Of a stretch of 33,960 nucleotides of DNA, positions 9,241 through 20,488 are shown piece after piece. A model generated the notes under the pieces. It had not been told where the DNA came from. It was given only the letters and a program-made list of their open reading frames with translations, and did no database searches. Numbering within the stretch: the stretch's first letter is position 1; the number at the start of each line of letters is the position of its first letter. The position numbers and the translations under genes were made by a program. Source of the DNA: Gnetum montanum (Eukaryota; Streptophyta; Gnetopsida; Gnetales; Gnetaceae); the NCBI GenBank assembly GCA_015680685.1, contig MNCI01022324.1, positions 256,338 to 290,297 on the forward strand, given 5' to 3'.

Positions 9241-11445
9241 ACAACTAGCCGCTTGTGGCTATAAAGACTCGGTTGGACTATTGGTTCTAAAGAAAGATCT
9301 CTTCTTTGTGTGGTTTTCTGAACCAACAATATGTTGACGATTGAAAGCCCTTGTAGCGTTATGTTGCTATAGCTAGGTAGGAAGCTCACCCTACATAGTT
9401 GGAGCAGGTGCTAATTAAGCTCAGGGTGGAAGAGGTAAAGTCGGATGAGAAGGAGAGTACGTTTGTGGAACATCACTCCTAGGAGAAGGAGTTCTATAGT
9501 ACTCATGGGTTTGGTAGTGAGGTAGAGGAGTGACATGATTAGTGGAGTCATGTGGAGAAATTTTCTACTAAACGTAATACCCATATGGGTCAGGTTGATG
9601 GTAATGGTATTGTTGATGTGGTAATGGCATTCCCCATGATTGTGGGTGTTTCCATTGTTGATACTACTCATTTGGTTGTGGTGGAGTTCCACTCAGATAA
9701 TATGTCAAGGGTTGGTGGAACTGCCTTGGGTTACCTTGAGGATAAGGTAACCTTTGAGGTGTTTTCCGTCTGTTTAATCGTGGGTTTAGTGCATACACCC
9801 CAAACTCTTGCAGATGTGAGACTACTGGGAAACATCCTTTAGGATGGTCATATTGCATATCTTACATCTACCATCATTGTCTATGTCTAAATCCACAACC
9901 TCTTCAATTATGGCAACTTTTCCCTTACCCCTATTATGCACATACTCAGCTTCTTTCTTTTTCCTTCTCTCTCAGTCACTACTTTGTTCTCTAGACTCCT
10001 TGACTATTTTTAGAATGGTTTCAAATTTATCATCTAATGAGTTACACATTTTATCTACCTTTGCTAATACATCTGATGCAAATTTTTAAATGGGCAAAGC
10101 CTTCCTATTCACCATCTCTTCAAGTGGTGACTCTTCTTCATCTTCACAAAATCTAACTTCTTTCTTTCAGAGGGAAGAATCTTTGTTGTATTCCTTCGCA
10201 CTTTCTCTTTTTCTTAACTCACCTTCCTCTTTGGCAACTTGCTCCAATAATCTTTGTACTTGATGGGCTCTAAGCTTGAATAGTCTCCCTTGGGCATAAG
10301 TTCCAAGGGTTCTTCGCATTTCATACCTAAGCCCATCTAAGAGATGGCATATTTGTTCCCTCTACAAGTAACCATGGCCAAGGCAACGATGTAATAGTGC
10401 ATAATATCGGCCCATGGTAGCATCCAAGGGTTCATGTCTTCCTTGTTTCCATCCTTGGATTTGCTTATGTAGGTTGGACAATCGAGAGTATGTTTTTTTA
10501 TCATTGAATAGCTCTAACATGGTACTCCATCGAAGAATGGATTTCGGTTCTAAGGACTAGTACCAGCTTTTTGCTTCCTTAATCAATGTCCATGGAAACA
10601 AATTTAGTTTTTGCCACTCATTTTCTATATTTTGCAAGGCACATGCATCATAGAATGCTTGTAGATGATTTTGAGGATCAGTGTTGTATCCCCCTTCAAA
10701 TCATGGGATATTATTCATGTCTAATCTTTTGATCCTATTGTCCTTTTGGTGCCTTGTTGGGATCCTAACAGCCTCAGTTATATCTAGCATACTTTGGGTG
10801 GCGAATAGGGGTTCATCATGATCGTATCCTCTATGGTGTCCATGATGCCTATGTTGTTCCCTACTCTCCCTCCTTTCTTGGTGTGTTTCTATAGAATGCC
10901 CTCTTCCCCTTTCTCAATTATTTTATCTATGATCCCTATTTCTCCTACCATTATCCTCAAGGTCTTTTCTTTTGCAACTACATCCAGATCCTAAAGGAGA
11001 GGGGGAAGGAGATGATGAAGGTGGAGAGGAAGGAGGACTAGCACCATGATGATGCCTGTCACTTTCTCTTTGGTGGTCGTGGCCTTTGCCACAGTTACGA
11101 TCAAAATGTCCACCATCATCATGTGTTCATGTTCCTTTTTTAGATCCTTTGTATCCATTGGTATCAGAACCTAGGTTATGAATGGTTGAGTGAAGATTCT
11201 GACACACAACTCCTTGACCGAATTCAATGAGAGGAACATCGTTATGTGGAAAACCTTTCGAGGAAAGTTCACCACCCTTGTTTTTACTTATGAAATACAG
11301 GACATCCTGAGACCACTTTTCCTTCATAGATTTGTAATGTCTCTCTTGTTGTAGGTCCCTTTGACATTGTACCTCCATGGATCGATAATCTCTCAAATCT
11401 TGTTCATGCACAATGCACTCCAATTATAAGTGTTACATACCAATT
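9241..11445 (-). pseudogene. gag: gag of Element A (broken)
   Basis: Gag forms the virus-like particle. Reading down the minus strand: an N-terminal frame (11423-11127, 98 codons), an Arg/Ser/His/Pro-rich stretch (about 11100-10850), the capsid core (10560-10200) with RWSTMLELFNDKKTYSR and HEPLDATMGRYYALLHRCLG, a coiled region near 10050, and a nucleocapsid knuckle near 9870-9840 whose Cys-His pattern (CKIC...YDHPKGC) is now split by a frameshift. A Pro/Gln/Tyr-rich tail runs to about 9430. It aligns throughout with 25303-23365 (Element I) and 31369-32020. Several stops and at least two frameshifts are present. The exact start is uncertain: 11423 is the first ATG of the open frame, and the homologous start in Element I suggests a slightly earlier one. 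Confidence 0.88.
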
Positions 11446-11817
11446 CATGTGAGAGCATGAAGAAGCATGCTTGGGATTGAGTGATCGGGGGGTAACACTA
11501 TGTTACCTTCTAAATCCTACCAACACAGTTGTTCATCCTAGTGGAGGATAAAGGTAAATTTTGGTATCTACTCATCAGGATGAATGTATACCAAGCGAAA
11601 CTGTTGGGGTACTAGCAAATTATCTTGTACACTCCGCCTCTAATTTTCCATGGTGTCAGAGCTAGGTGATGAAGCACTCTCATAAGGAGAAGGAGACAAG
11701 ATTGATTATTTAGTATACAATACTCTCTTTTTGATGATTGTAAACAAACTAACCCTAAGGGTTCATTCCAATGATGGAAAGATTTCCTAAGTTCTAATCA
11801 GCGCACAAACAACAAAG
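11446..11817 (-). other. Leader between PBS and gag, Element A
   Basis: No gene is present. It is conserved with 25304-25710 of Element I (GTGGAGGATAAAGG near 11541). It includes an imperfect inverted repeat at 11569-11588 (TACTCATC, AG, GATGAATGTA) that is perfect in Element I. Confidence 0.65.
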
Positions 11818-11835
11818 TCCCCAACAACGACACCA
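11818..11835 (-). other. Primer-binding site (tRNA-Asp type), Element A
   Basis: Minus strand TGGTGTCGTTGTTGGGGA, one base from the LTR. It differs from the tRNA-Asp complement at four positions, all C to T. Confidence 0.88.
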
Positions 11836-11836
11836 A

Positions 11837-12663
11837 TGATGAGCGGTGAGGTACCCCTATGCTTAACCATATGAATACAAGTGTTACGCATGATCCAGTT
11901 AAACTTCAAGAACTAAGTGCTTATGTGCCTTCATAGAACAAGGATGGGTTAGGCGATCGTTGTCTTCCCAAGCTTACTTGTATGGTGCAATTGTATGGTT
12001 ATGTAAACTTGAGGTATATGATTTTTATGCTTTTTATGTTTTATGTCCTGGTGCTAAAAAGGGAGAAATGAAATAATTAAGTAACTAATTTAATTTAACT
12101 AATTAGGTAGGTTCTCACTAGTCCTAACACCAACATCCATTCCCACTCTCCGTACACATCCTAAACTAGTGTAACACTATTGGTATTACGAAACGCTAGT
12201 CGTTACTGGGTTACCAAGTGTTCCACGTATGCTCAAAGTGGTCGTACTAAGTGTGATTACTTGTTGAAACTTAAAAAATCAATAAAATAGCCAATTAACT
12301 AAAAAAGCATTGAATAACTATAAATAACATTAAATGCAATAAATAAGCTATTCTGAATGTTGCAAGGTTTATCACAAAGTTAGTCTTTATTTCTGGACAC
12401 AAGGTGTGCTCAGGTACACAATGCTCGAATAAAGATCCATGCACTTTATGACTCCTACTACGGACACTTAGAAATAATTCTAACTCTGGAAAGGGAAAAC
12501 TGCAAGAGTTCAGGTAAGGGACTACAAAACTAACTATGAAATCAAGTGCCCTCGCTCTTATTTATAGGCAATGAGACAAGCTTTGATATTGCATGTCCAA
12601 TATCACTTTGGCACCTCTGATATTGTGTACCTGATATCGGGGGTCCGATATTGTGACTCATTA
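11837..12663 (-). repeat. 5' LTR of Element A (LTR copy 3)
   Basis: The LTR runs from TGATGAG to a mutated CTCATTA. The TATA box (minus) is at 12559-12566 and AATAAA at 12386-12391. The GATATC array starts at 12585, 12599, 12619, 12633 and 12647, with exactly the spacing of the 3' LTR but with more C-to-T changes (GATATT). Confidence 0.93.
12585..12652. repeat. GATATC palindromic array in U3, Element A 5' LTR
   Basis: Five hexamers with spacing 14, 20, 14 and 14. Three have decayed to GATATT and one to AATATC. Confidence 0.82.
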
Positions 12664-12668
12664 GCATC
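12664..12668. repeat. Target-site duplication GCATC, high side of Element A
   Basis: Identical to 2738-2742. Confidence 0.9.
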
Positions 12669-13069
12669 CTTTTGATTTTATCATGTAATTTTCTAATTTT
12701 TTTTTTTTTTTTTGCATTTTATATACTTATATAAGTAATACTTTACTACACAAAGTAGGGTTAGTAGGTGTTACATTCAAATCCTTTTTTCCATTTCAAA
12801 ATATTTTCTCTCAACCTAACCTTCTCTTCAATTTTTCTTCAAAAAAATCATAAGATATAACTCCTAAGCTTTAACATAAAGCCTTCAAACATCAAAGCAA
12901 ATACTATTGCTTCTATGCTACTTAACATGAAAAAATATGATCATGGAGGAGTTAGAAAGATTACACATTCACACTATTTCTAATTAAAAAATCATATGAG
13001 ACATGATTAAACAAGCTTCTTTTGAATGTTCATACTTATAGACATAATAAGAAGTAGTTTTATCTAACT
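12669..13069. other. AT-rich sequence, no gene seen
   Basis: This contains a T homopolymer near 12699-12714 and short low-complexity runs. It is co-linear with where the C-terminal gag tail of the relic at 13070 would lie, but I cannot align it. Confidence 0.4.
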
Positions 13070-14300
13070 CAAACTTAGATACCTACTCAACTAAAATTGT
13101 CTTTCCTTTCTATTGCCATAGATACTTTTTCTTTTTTCTTCTCTTATCTTTGCTTTATTGTTGTTGTTGTTTTTTATTGTTTATTACATTCCTCCAAGAT
13201 CTTAAATATGGTTGCAAATTTATTTTCAACTTCATTTCATATCTTTTTAACCTTGAATGAAATTTTACATATAAATTTTTGGACAAGCAAGATCTATTGT
13301 TGAATCATTTATTACAATGAGTTCTCCTCTTGAATATCATAGGCCATGAATTATTTGTTTCTAATGGATGAATTCCTATTATATTTTGATAAAATTTCTT
13401 ATTTTTTAAGTTCATATTTCCCTTTTATAACTTAATCACCCAACCTCTTCACTTAATTACCCTTTAACTTTGATAGCCTTCCTTAAGCATAAACCCCAAG
13501 AGTCTCATGAGTTTTGTGTTTGATTCCACCAATAATGTGACAAAGTTCCTTCTCTTAAGGGTAATCATGACCTAGGCATTGATGGGGTAATGAGTAATAG
13601 TTATCTAAAGTTACATCTAATGATTTATGATTGCTTTACCTCTAACCTTAATCTATTTCCTTAAGTTGAAAACTCAAGTATACATTTGGTTCTTCTTATT
13701 AAAAATATATAGCATGGTGTTCCATATATGAATCGAACTAAGCTCTAATGGCTTGTACTAGCATTTTTCTTCTTTGTTTAGTTTCCTACGGAGTAACTTC
13801 AACTTCTACCACTTACTTTTAATGTTTTTAAATCCACAAGTATTATAAAATACTTACAAATAATTTTGTAGATTTTTTATTATAACCTCTATTAAACTAT
13901 GACATGTTTCTCATGTCTAATATTTTAATGTGACTCTCCTTTTGCTATTTAGGTGAAATAAGCATAGCCTCTTTTATCTAGATCATGCTTTTCATTGTTA
14001 GCAATAGATTAGCCTCATTTCTAGGTATGACAAATTCTATATTAAAATTATGTTTCTATCTCTCAAGATTAAGTTCTAGTTTCTTATAATCCATTATTCC
14101 TTCTTTACTTGATGGATTCCTCTTCATCTTTTAGCATTCTTGTTTAGAGTTATTAGATGAGAAGGAATTGTTATAGGTGTCATGTCAACCTTACCTCCCC
14201 CTAGGATCTCTATGTTTATACATTATTCTTCTACAAGAGGTCCTTGGCTTAAAATTCCTCTTGCATTTACGATCATGCTTCATGTCTAATGGATTTATCT
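13070..14300 (-). pseudogene. Deeply eroded gag relic of the same superfamily
   Basis: There is no open frame, but the nucleotide order follows the gag of Elements A and I. At 13470-13640 the segment with CCTTAAGCATAAACCCCAAG, then ATCATGACCTAGGCATTGATG, then GTTACATCTAATGATTTATG tracks 10270-10435 and 24180-24330 block by block. The stretch 13080-13280 tracks 9880-10090, and 14260-14275 (TTTACGATCATGC) tracks 11095-11108. The relic is strongly shifted towards A and T. It is minus-strand and upstream of an LTR-like relic, as expected for a 5' half. It is much older than the other copies in this window. Confidence 0.6.
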
Positions 14301-14499
14301 CAAAGAAAGAGAAAGTAGTAATATTTCACAATACAATTTAGTGAGGTTCAAAAAGGTGTTGGAGGAGTCTCCAATGGTATATTTATCATAGTAGGATTTA
14401 TCTTCTCTATGTGATCTATGGGCCTCATCATTCTTTTATTTTGAGTCTACCTCAAATGGCAAGTTATGCTTTCCCTTTATACATTCATGAGTATGTGCT

Positions 14500-15080
14500 A
14501 TGCTAACCCACTATAACACTCATGGATTTATTGATTAACTAATGAACAACCAAACTAATCTATTATTAATTAAACTAAGTTAACTAATTGCTAGGTAAGT
14601 AAGTTTACCATGCTTAGTCCTCAAGGTCTTGACATACTCATTCTATTCTAGTAATTATGAATGAAAATATCATAGAAAATTAAATATTGAATTTCATTAA
14701 AATGAAGAACATAAAATGTAAAACTAATCTGAGTTAAAGTATTGCAATGTGAAAGATATTAGTCTTGATTTTTATTGTCATTCATGAATACATATAGGCA
14801 TAACTATTTAAGAAAATATTTTAACAATAGCCTTTAGAAACTTGTTATGGAAACTTACTAAAAACTATATTTCAAAGAATAATCTACAAGATTTTGGGTA
14901 CTTTGACTAAAATTAATGCTTTCACATATTGTAACTGGTGTATTTATAGGCCAAAATTTTCAGTTTAGTCGACATATATATGTTAACACATCTTAGTCTT
15001 ACTAAAAATTGAAATTTTGGTATTTTTCAATAGTCAACTTAATCATCTTGGCTTTATTTTCCATCTTTTATAATGTCATA
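14500..15080 (-). repeat. Eroded LTR relic (partner of gag relic)
   Basis: The segment near 14565-14620 (AACTAATTGCTAGGTAAGTAAG, then CTTAGTCCTC) resembles the LTR segment at 12090-12130. GATTTTTATTGTC near 14767 falls where the poly(A) stem lies, and TATTTATAGG near 14942 where the TATA box lies. The terminal TG/CA bases and the PBS are not recognisable, so the bounds are approximate. Confidence 0.45.
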
Positions 15081-15778
15081 TTATCTAAATATTTATGATA
15101 TTTCTCCTTGATTTCAACCAACTTATTTTTAATTCTTTGAATTACTATGTCATGCTTCTACTATTATAGATCTAACAATGACAAGTTCTCCACAACAATC
15201 ATAATTTATTCCACCTTTTTGGCTATGTAGGTTTGCATTCCTACATAATTCAATGTTGATTCCATGAACAAGTAAGCTTCCATTCTCATAATGTTAGGGT
15301 TGTGAAGAAAATTTGACTAATGACTATTCTACCAATAGTAAATTTCTTGAAAAATAATATCATAATTAAAATTAAAAGTAACATAAAGCTTAGGCTAGGC
15401 TAACTAGCTAAAGAAAATAAGATAAAATGAAAATCATCTATATAACATCTATTAGAAAAAGAATAAAAATAAAAGCCATCAAATGATCATCATCTTGACA
15501 CTTTTATCTCATTTATGATAAACTAACCATAAGGTAGGTGATTAGTTTAATGATGAATTTCTATAGTCTCTTATCTACTTAATGCCATAGTTACCAACAA
15601 ATACTTACATATATAAGAGAAATAATCAAGCACACATGAGTAAGCAAGCTCATGAGGTGACCTAAAATCTAAGTGATTATAGTCTAGTTTTACTTAGAGG
15701 ATTTGAAAGTTGGATCATTCTACATTTGCCTTTATAACATCCTCTACTCTAGTTCCTTAAAGGATTTGACTAGTGAGA
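15081..15778. other. AT-rich sequence, no gene seen
   Basis: I see no open frame of note and no clear homology to the other parts of the window. Confidence 0.4.
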
Positions 15779-17348
15779 GGTGTAACAACTAATATTTTTA
15801 GATGTTTTATGTTAGTATATTTATCATTATGCTTATGCTTGTTTATGCTTTAGTCATAGTATTATGCTTTGGCTATGCTTGTTAGTTAGATTGTTCATGA
15901 AGGCTATGGTATGAGCATGGAATGAGCATGTGATAACATGGCTAACTTTTATGTGATAATATTATTTAATTTTGATAATTAAATTTATATGACATGTTGT
16001 GGTTTATTTTCTTATGATTTTGAAATGAGCTATTCGCTTTTTTTTTTTTTAAGATTACATATATTACATGAGTTTTGAAAGATAGATTACTTTTATTATA
16101 TTTAAATTTTAAAGTTTTTTTTTTCTATGTTGCATTTTTCAAGAGATATTTTTCCATAAAAAGTCCATACTCCATTCAACTAGGAACTTTGACATTAATT
16201 TTTTTGGACGTGGAAATGCTACTATATTGAAGACTTGTACTAGTATGTAAAGCTTTACCAATTTATATGCATGGATTAAAGAGAAGGTATATAGCTAACT
16301 TCATGTATTTCTAGTGAATCTATGCATCTATTCTTAAAGATGAGTAATATTCACACTTTTTTCTATCTAATAGAGTTCATAGGATTTTTGTGCATAATCA
16401 ACCTAGTATGGTTTTTCTTAGTTTCTTCACATTTATTTGAATCATGCTAGAATTTAAGTAGTTATTTACATGCGTAGATTGTCTGATTTTTATGGTTATT
16501 TTGTTGTTATTTTTTGCTATAAATTTATGGTTTTTCACCAATTTTGAAAAATATCGTTTTGCAAGAATTTTCATATCAACTATTTTGAGACATGAGTATT
16601 GCTCATCAGGTTTGTGTCATGATGCCAATACTTTTATCTTAGTATATATTTTATTGCATTTTGATCATTTTGAAAGATTCCAAGTCCTTTTTATTTTGTA
16701 AGTTTTCAACAATTTTACTTAGGATTTGGATCCTCTTGTGGTGTAGTTTTCTTTTTGTACCTTTTTTTTTTTACCATTTTTAGAGTTGATTACACTTACT
16801 AAGCCATGTCCTAGGTTTCCTCAATGTTCCTTTATGATTTTTGATTGTTTGGTGATTTTTCATATTGCTTCTTGCCTTTTTCGAATTTTGTGCTATAAAA
16901 ATGAGTCAACCATGAATTGTGGTGAGACTACCAATGTTGACCACAAGTCATGGTCAAGTCGTGAACCATATCATTAATAGTAATGAGATTAGGATGAGGT
17001 TATGATCGACCCTTCAACTATCGTTCCCACTTTTAGTTTTTATTTAGGGAATTTTTGCAACCCCACAAGTCATGATCTAGTTGTGATCAAGTTATGGTCT
17101 ACACCATGAGTCATTGTGAAGTCATGGTCAAGCCTTTCCTATCATTTTCATCATTCTGAGCCATTTCATGTGCTATCTTTTCAATCACAAATTATGGCCA
17201 AGTCATGGTTTATTTACAATAGGTTATGGTAAGGTCATGTTCAGCATTTGATCTCTCAATTCTACCATTCTTAATCCCATCTTATCATTAGAGATCAGTT
17301 AGATAGGTTTTGATATCTATAGACTCAATTTGACATAGTTTTCTAAAC
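15779..17348 (+). repeat. Possible LTR of an unrelated plus-strand element
   Basis: A purine-rich AGTGAGAGG directly precedes TGTAACAAC at about 15779, which is how a PPT meets a 3' LTR on the plus strand. A TATA-like CTATAAAAATG lies at 16893-16903. About nine degenerate copies of AAGTCATGGTC fill 16940-17240, downstream of it, where R and U5 would be. No second copy of this sequence, no PBS and no coding region are in the window, and the 3' boundary is unclear. The short open frames at 16492 and 16786 show no motif. It could equally be a host repeat. Confidence 0.25.
16940..17240. repeat. Degenerate AAGTCATGGTC repeat cluster
   Basis: Copies or near-copies occur at 16944, 16955, 17066, 17088, 17120, 17187, 17200 and 17222. 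They are irregularly spaced and partly in alternating forms (AAGTTATGGTC, AAGTCGTGAAC). Confidence 0.55.
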
Positions 17349-17353
17349 CTAGG

Positions 17354-18243
17354 TGATGAGCGACAAGGTACCCCTACCTCCAAACATATGAATCACAAGT
17401 GTTTACTCACAATCGGGTCAAATTCCGCAGACTTTATAGTTTCCAGTGCACTAGTCCTTTAGGAAGTGAATATAACCTTAAGGTTAATCATTGTCCTCCT
17501 AATTACATTTGTGATGTACGTTGGTATGGTTAAGTGTAACTGAGGAATCCAATTTTTATCATTTTGTATTTTATATTGTGGGTGCTCGAAATGTAGATAA
17601 AAAGGAGTTGAATTAACTAATCTAAGTGAATAATTAACTAATCATTTAACTAATCCTAACATATCTATTCTCACTTTATGTACATGTCCTAAACCCACGT
17701 ATCCATTACTGGGTGACCGAATGCTATGCTACTAGACATACCAAGTAATGACATTGCTAGGATTACCAAGCAAATACGTGTTACGCTCGAAGTAGTTGTA
17801 CTTATGTCTATAATCTATCTCGCTTAATTTTCTCATTAACGTAATAACTGGAAAATATTTTATAACTAATTAAAAAAATTTAATAAATTATTGAAAACAT
17901 TAAATGCATAAATAAAATAGCTAATCTATCCAAAGTGCTACAAGGTTTATCAGAAATCTTGTCTTTATTTCCACACACACTATCGTGCTCAGGTACAACA
18001 ATGCTCGAATAAAGATTGGTACACTCAATGACTCCTGTTATAGGCACTCAAGGAAAACATTCTAACTTTTGAATGGAAAAATGAAAAACCTTCACAACTA
18101 CTAACATCTAGACTCCCTCATAAATGAAATTGGTAGGCACATATTTATAGGTAATAGACAGACACTACGTCAATGAGGCCTTGTCGATGTAGGTCGAGAT
18201 ACATCAATGGGGCCTTATCGAAGTAAACAATGATGACTCATCA
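17354..18243 (-). repeat. 3' LTR of Element II (LTR copy 4)
   Basis: The LTR runs from TGATGAG to CTCATCA (890 bp). The TATA box (minus) is at 18142-18149 and AATAAA at 17964-17969. It shares the body of the other LTRs but has a different palindromic module in U3: two units beginning TCAATGAGGCC or TCAATGGGGCC at 18170 and 18204, instead of GATATC units. Confidence 0.9.
18170..18223. repeat. TCRATGAGGCC palindromic array in U3, Element II
   Basis: Two 20-base units, each near-palindromic around GGCC (TCAATGAGGCCTTGTCGATG and a variant), are spaced 34 bases start to start. The same module is at 29069-29120. Confidence 0.75.
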
Positions 18244-18258
18244 TACCCCCACAACTGA
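18244..18258 (-). other. Polypurine tract of Element II
   Basis: Minus strand TCAGTTGTGGGGGTA next to the 3' LTR. Confidence 0.8.
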
Positions 18259-18489
18259 ATGAAAACTTGTACTCAAGTTCTTTTACAAAAATGGGAAGGT
18301 ATGGGATTATTGATTGACTTTTCTTTCAACAAAATAAACTTGAATAACTTGAAAAAAAATGGAGTGCCTAGGTGTACAAATCAACACATTAAAAAAATGG
18401 TGGTGCTTAGGACACAAAATTGAACACCATGACATGACTCTTCAAAATTTTGACAACACATTCCTTGATGATGTGAAGCTTATTGAAGA
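18259..18489. other. Non-coding spacer between PPT and ORF3, Element II
   Basis: AT-rich, co-linear with 20490-20660 of Element I (GGTATGGGATTATTGA). No gene is seen. Confidence 0.5.
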
Positions 18490-19462
18490 AGATCAAATGG
18501 TCCCATGTAGTGGTGGTTCTTGAGGCTCCGAGGAACCTTTACCGACTTCATGCACTGGTAGTGGTTGAGGCGATTGTGGTTGTCCTGCTGCCACTGCAAC
18601 CTTAGGTGGTAGGCAAAAAGCATCCAATAGTGCTTTCATTTTCCCCTCCTTACTCTTGGGATCATGCACTATCCACATAGCTTTTCCAATGTGGGTTGGA
18701 ATGGGCACATCCCAAGCACACAAGATATTTGGAAACAACTCCTTAACATTGATAAACCAAGCAGTGAACTATTTGTGTTCAATGTCGAATAGTTGCATTG
18801 TGTTCTTTAGCTCTTGGTAGTCATTCATCTGTCTGGCTAGGTCCTCAATGATGGATCACTGATTTTTGAATCATCCTTTGAGGACTTCGAGTTTAGCATT
18901 AGTAGTCTCAAGCTTTTGCTTGGTGTCCTTATGGTGTTTGAACTTAGCCTCGTATAGCAGATATGAGCTAGCCACCTACTTTTTCAATTCCAACCATAGT
19001 CGTTTGGCTATCAGCATTACCAAGTTTGTGTAACAAAGATTGGCCAACTCCATATACTCTATCATTTCTTTGATCTACAACTCCTTCAAGCATATCTCCA
19101 CTTTATTATAGGCATCAATCTCATTAAGGATGGGCTGCCACATCTCTCTTTCTTGGTAGAGTTGTTGAAGGGCTTCATTTACTTTAGCCTTCTTCATCTA
19201 GATTTCTCTTTCATTAATTTCTTTTTGCAAGCCAACATGATCCCTGTAGTGACTTTTCACTCTCTCAAACTTGAGAGCTTCATTCTTCCAGGTGATGATT
19301 TCAATGACAAACTTTTATCACAAGGTGCATACCCCTTCCATTGAAAGATTATGGTTCTCCGTGGTCAATTTCCTTAGTTCAGTGTTAACTCTGGAAATCT
19401 GCTCCTATTTTTGATGAATGAATTCTTGCATTTGATCTCTTTGAGCATCAACATTTTTTAGG
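18490..19462 (-). pseudogene. ORF3 of Element II, C-terminal half
   Basis: This is the continuation of the frame at 28590-26696 after removal of Element I. It starts with a Gln/Glu/Lys-rich stretch with heptad-like spacing (DAQRDQMQEF, then ISRVNTELRKLTTENHNL), consistent with a coiled coil. It then passes through a broken middle. The last 81 codons (18738-18493) contain VPIPTHIGKAMWIVHDPKSK and a Pro/Gln-rich tail (GQPQSPQPLPVHE) ending in a TGA at 18490-18492. Stops and frameshifts interrupt the middle. I do not recognise this part as a known enzyme. Position (between pol and PPT) and sense orientation are those of the extra, env-like ORF of some Athila elements, but no signal peptide or membrane segment is seen. 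Confidence 0.6.
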
Positions 19463-20474
19463 TGATGAGTGGTGAGGTACCCCTACACTCAACCATACGA
19501 AACAAGCGTAGCACACGCGATCTGGTTGAACTCCACAGACTAAATGCCTACACGCCTCATGGAACACTTGGGGTTAATCATTCGTTTTCTTCCCAGACTT
19601 ATTTGTGTTGTCATGGTGTATGGTTAAGTAAGTCCAAGGTATATGATTTTTATATATTTTATGTGTTTTATGTCTTCTATGCTAAAGGGTGAAGGGTTGA
19701 GAAACTAGCTAACTCTAACTAATGACCTAAGTCTAAATTAACTAGCGTCAACATCCGTTCCCACTTACCGTACACACCTGGAACTATGCAATCGCGGCTA
19801 CCAAATGCTAATCGTTCTTGGGATCACCATGCGTAACGCACGTGCTTGAAGTGGTCGTACTGAGGCACTTAACTAGCCTAAGCGTAATGAGCATCCATTC
19901 CTTGACTAGCCGTACACATCCTTAGATGCTCATAATCAAGTCGTACTTGTTCCGCATTTTAGGAGTTGAGGGTGAGAGAATCTAATCGCGATGAGCAGCC
20001 GATTTCTTGATTAGTTGTACACATCCGTAAATGCTCGTAATTAAGCCGTACTCATGCCACGCTACTACAGGGTAATAAATAATAGGTAGGAAATAAAATG
20101 TAATAAATAACAAGTAATAAATCCTATTCCATGCACTGTAAGGTTTATCCACAAAGCTCGTCTTTATTGCCGTACACAACTTGCGTTCAAGTACAATGTT
20201 GCTCGAATAAAGATCCATTCACTTGGGGACTCCTACTGTGGGCACATGGAAAATATTCTATCTCTGGAGTGATCAATCTGCTACAGTTTCCCTACTTCTA
20301 GCCTAGGATGGAAAATAAGGGGAGTTCCGCCTCTTATTTATAGATTTGGCGACGGACTGTGATATCGCGTATGCAACATCGTAGGGGACGACACGATATT
20401 GCGTACGCGATATCACATGGGATGCAATATCAAGGCTACGCAATATCACAGCTCATGCGAATCACGTCTCATCA
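19463..20474 (-). repeat. 3' LTR of Element I (LTR copy 5)
   Basis: 1012 bp, TGATGAG to CTCATCA. The TATA box (minus) is at 20335-20342 and AATAAA at 20163-20168. The latter is in a stem with 20206-20213. The GATATC-type array runs from 20361 to 20447. It closely matches 25730-26695 except for a 46-bp length difference that falls in the array. Confidence 0.93.
20361..20447. repeat. GATATC palindromic array in U3, Element I 3' LTR
   Basis: Six hexamers start at 20361, 20375, 20395, 20409, 20426 and 20442. The clearest unit is GATATTGCGTACGCGATATC at 20395-20414, itself almost a perfect palindrome. Confidence 0.82.
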
Positions 20475-20488
20475 TACCCCCATGACTA
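20475..20488 (-). other. Polypurine tract of Element I
   Basis: Minus strand TAGTCATGGGGGTA joins the 3' LTR directly. Confidence 0.85.

Larger units (their letters stand above)
2743..12663 (-). mobile_element. Element A: full-length Tat/Athila-like Ty3/gypsy retrotransposon
   Basis: This is a complete but inactive LTR retrotransposon of about 9.9 kb. Its order on the minus strand is: 5' LTR (11837-12663), PBS, leader, gag, protease, RT, RNase H, integrase, non-coding post-pol block, PPT, 3' LTR (2743-3571). The two LTRs are 827 and 829 bp and share the same internal spacing of motifs. The element is flanked by identical pentamers GCATC at 2738-2742 and 12664-12668, which is direct evidence of a single integration event with nothing lost at the ends. 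All coding parts carry stops or frameshifts. The LTRs differ at many positions, so the insertion is old. The lineage call rests on the tRNA-Asp PBS and on the RT and integrase motifs, not on a phylogeny. Confidence 0.93.
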
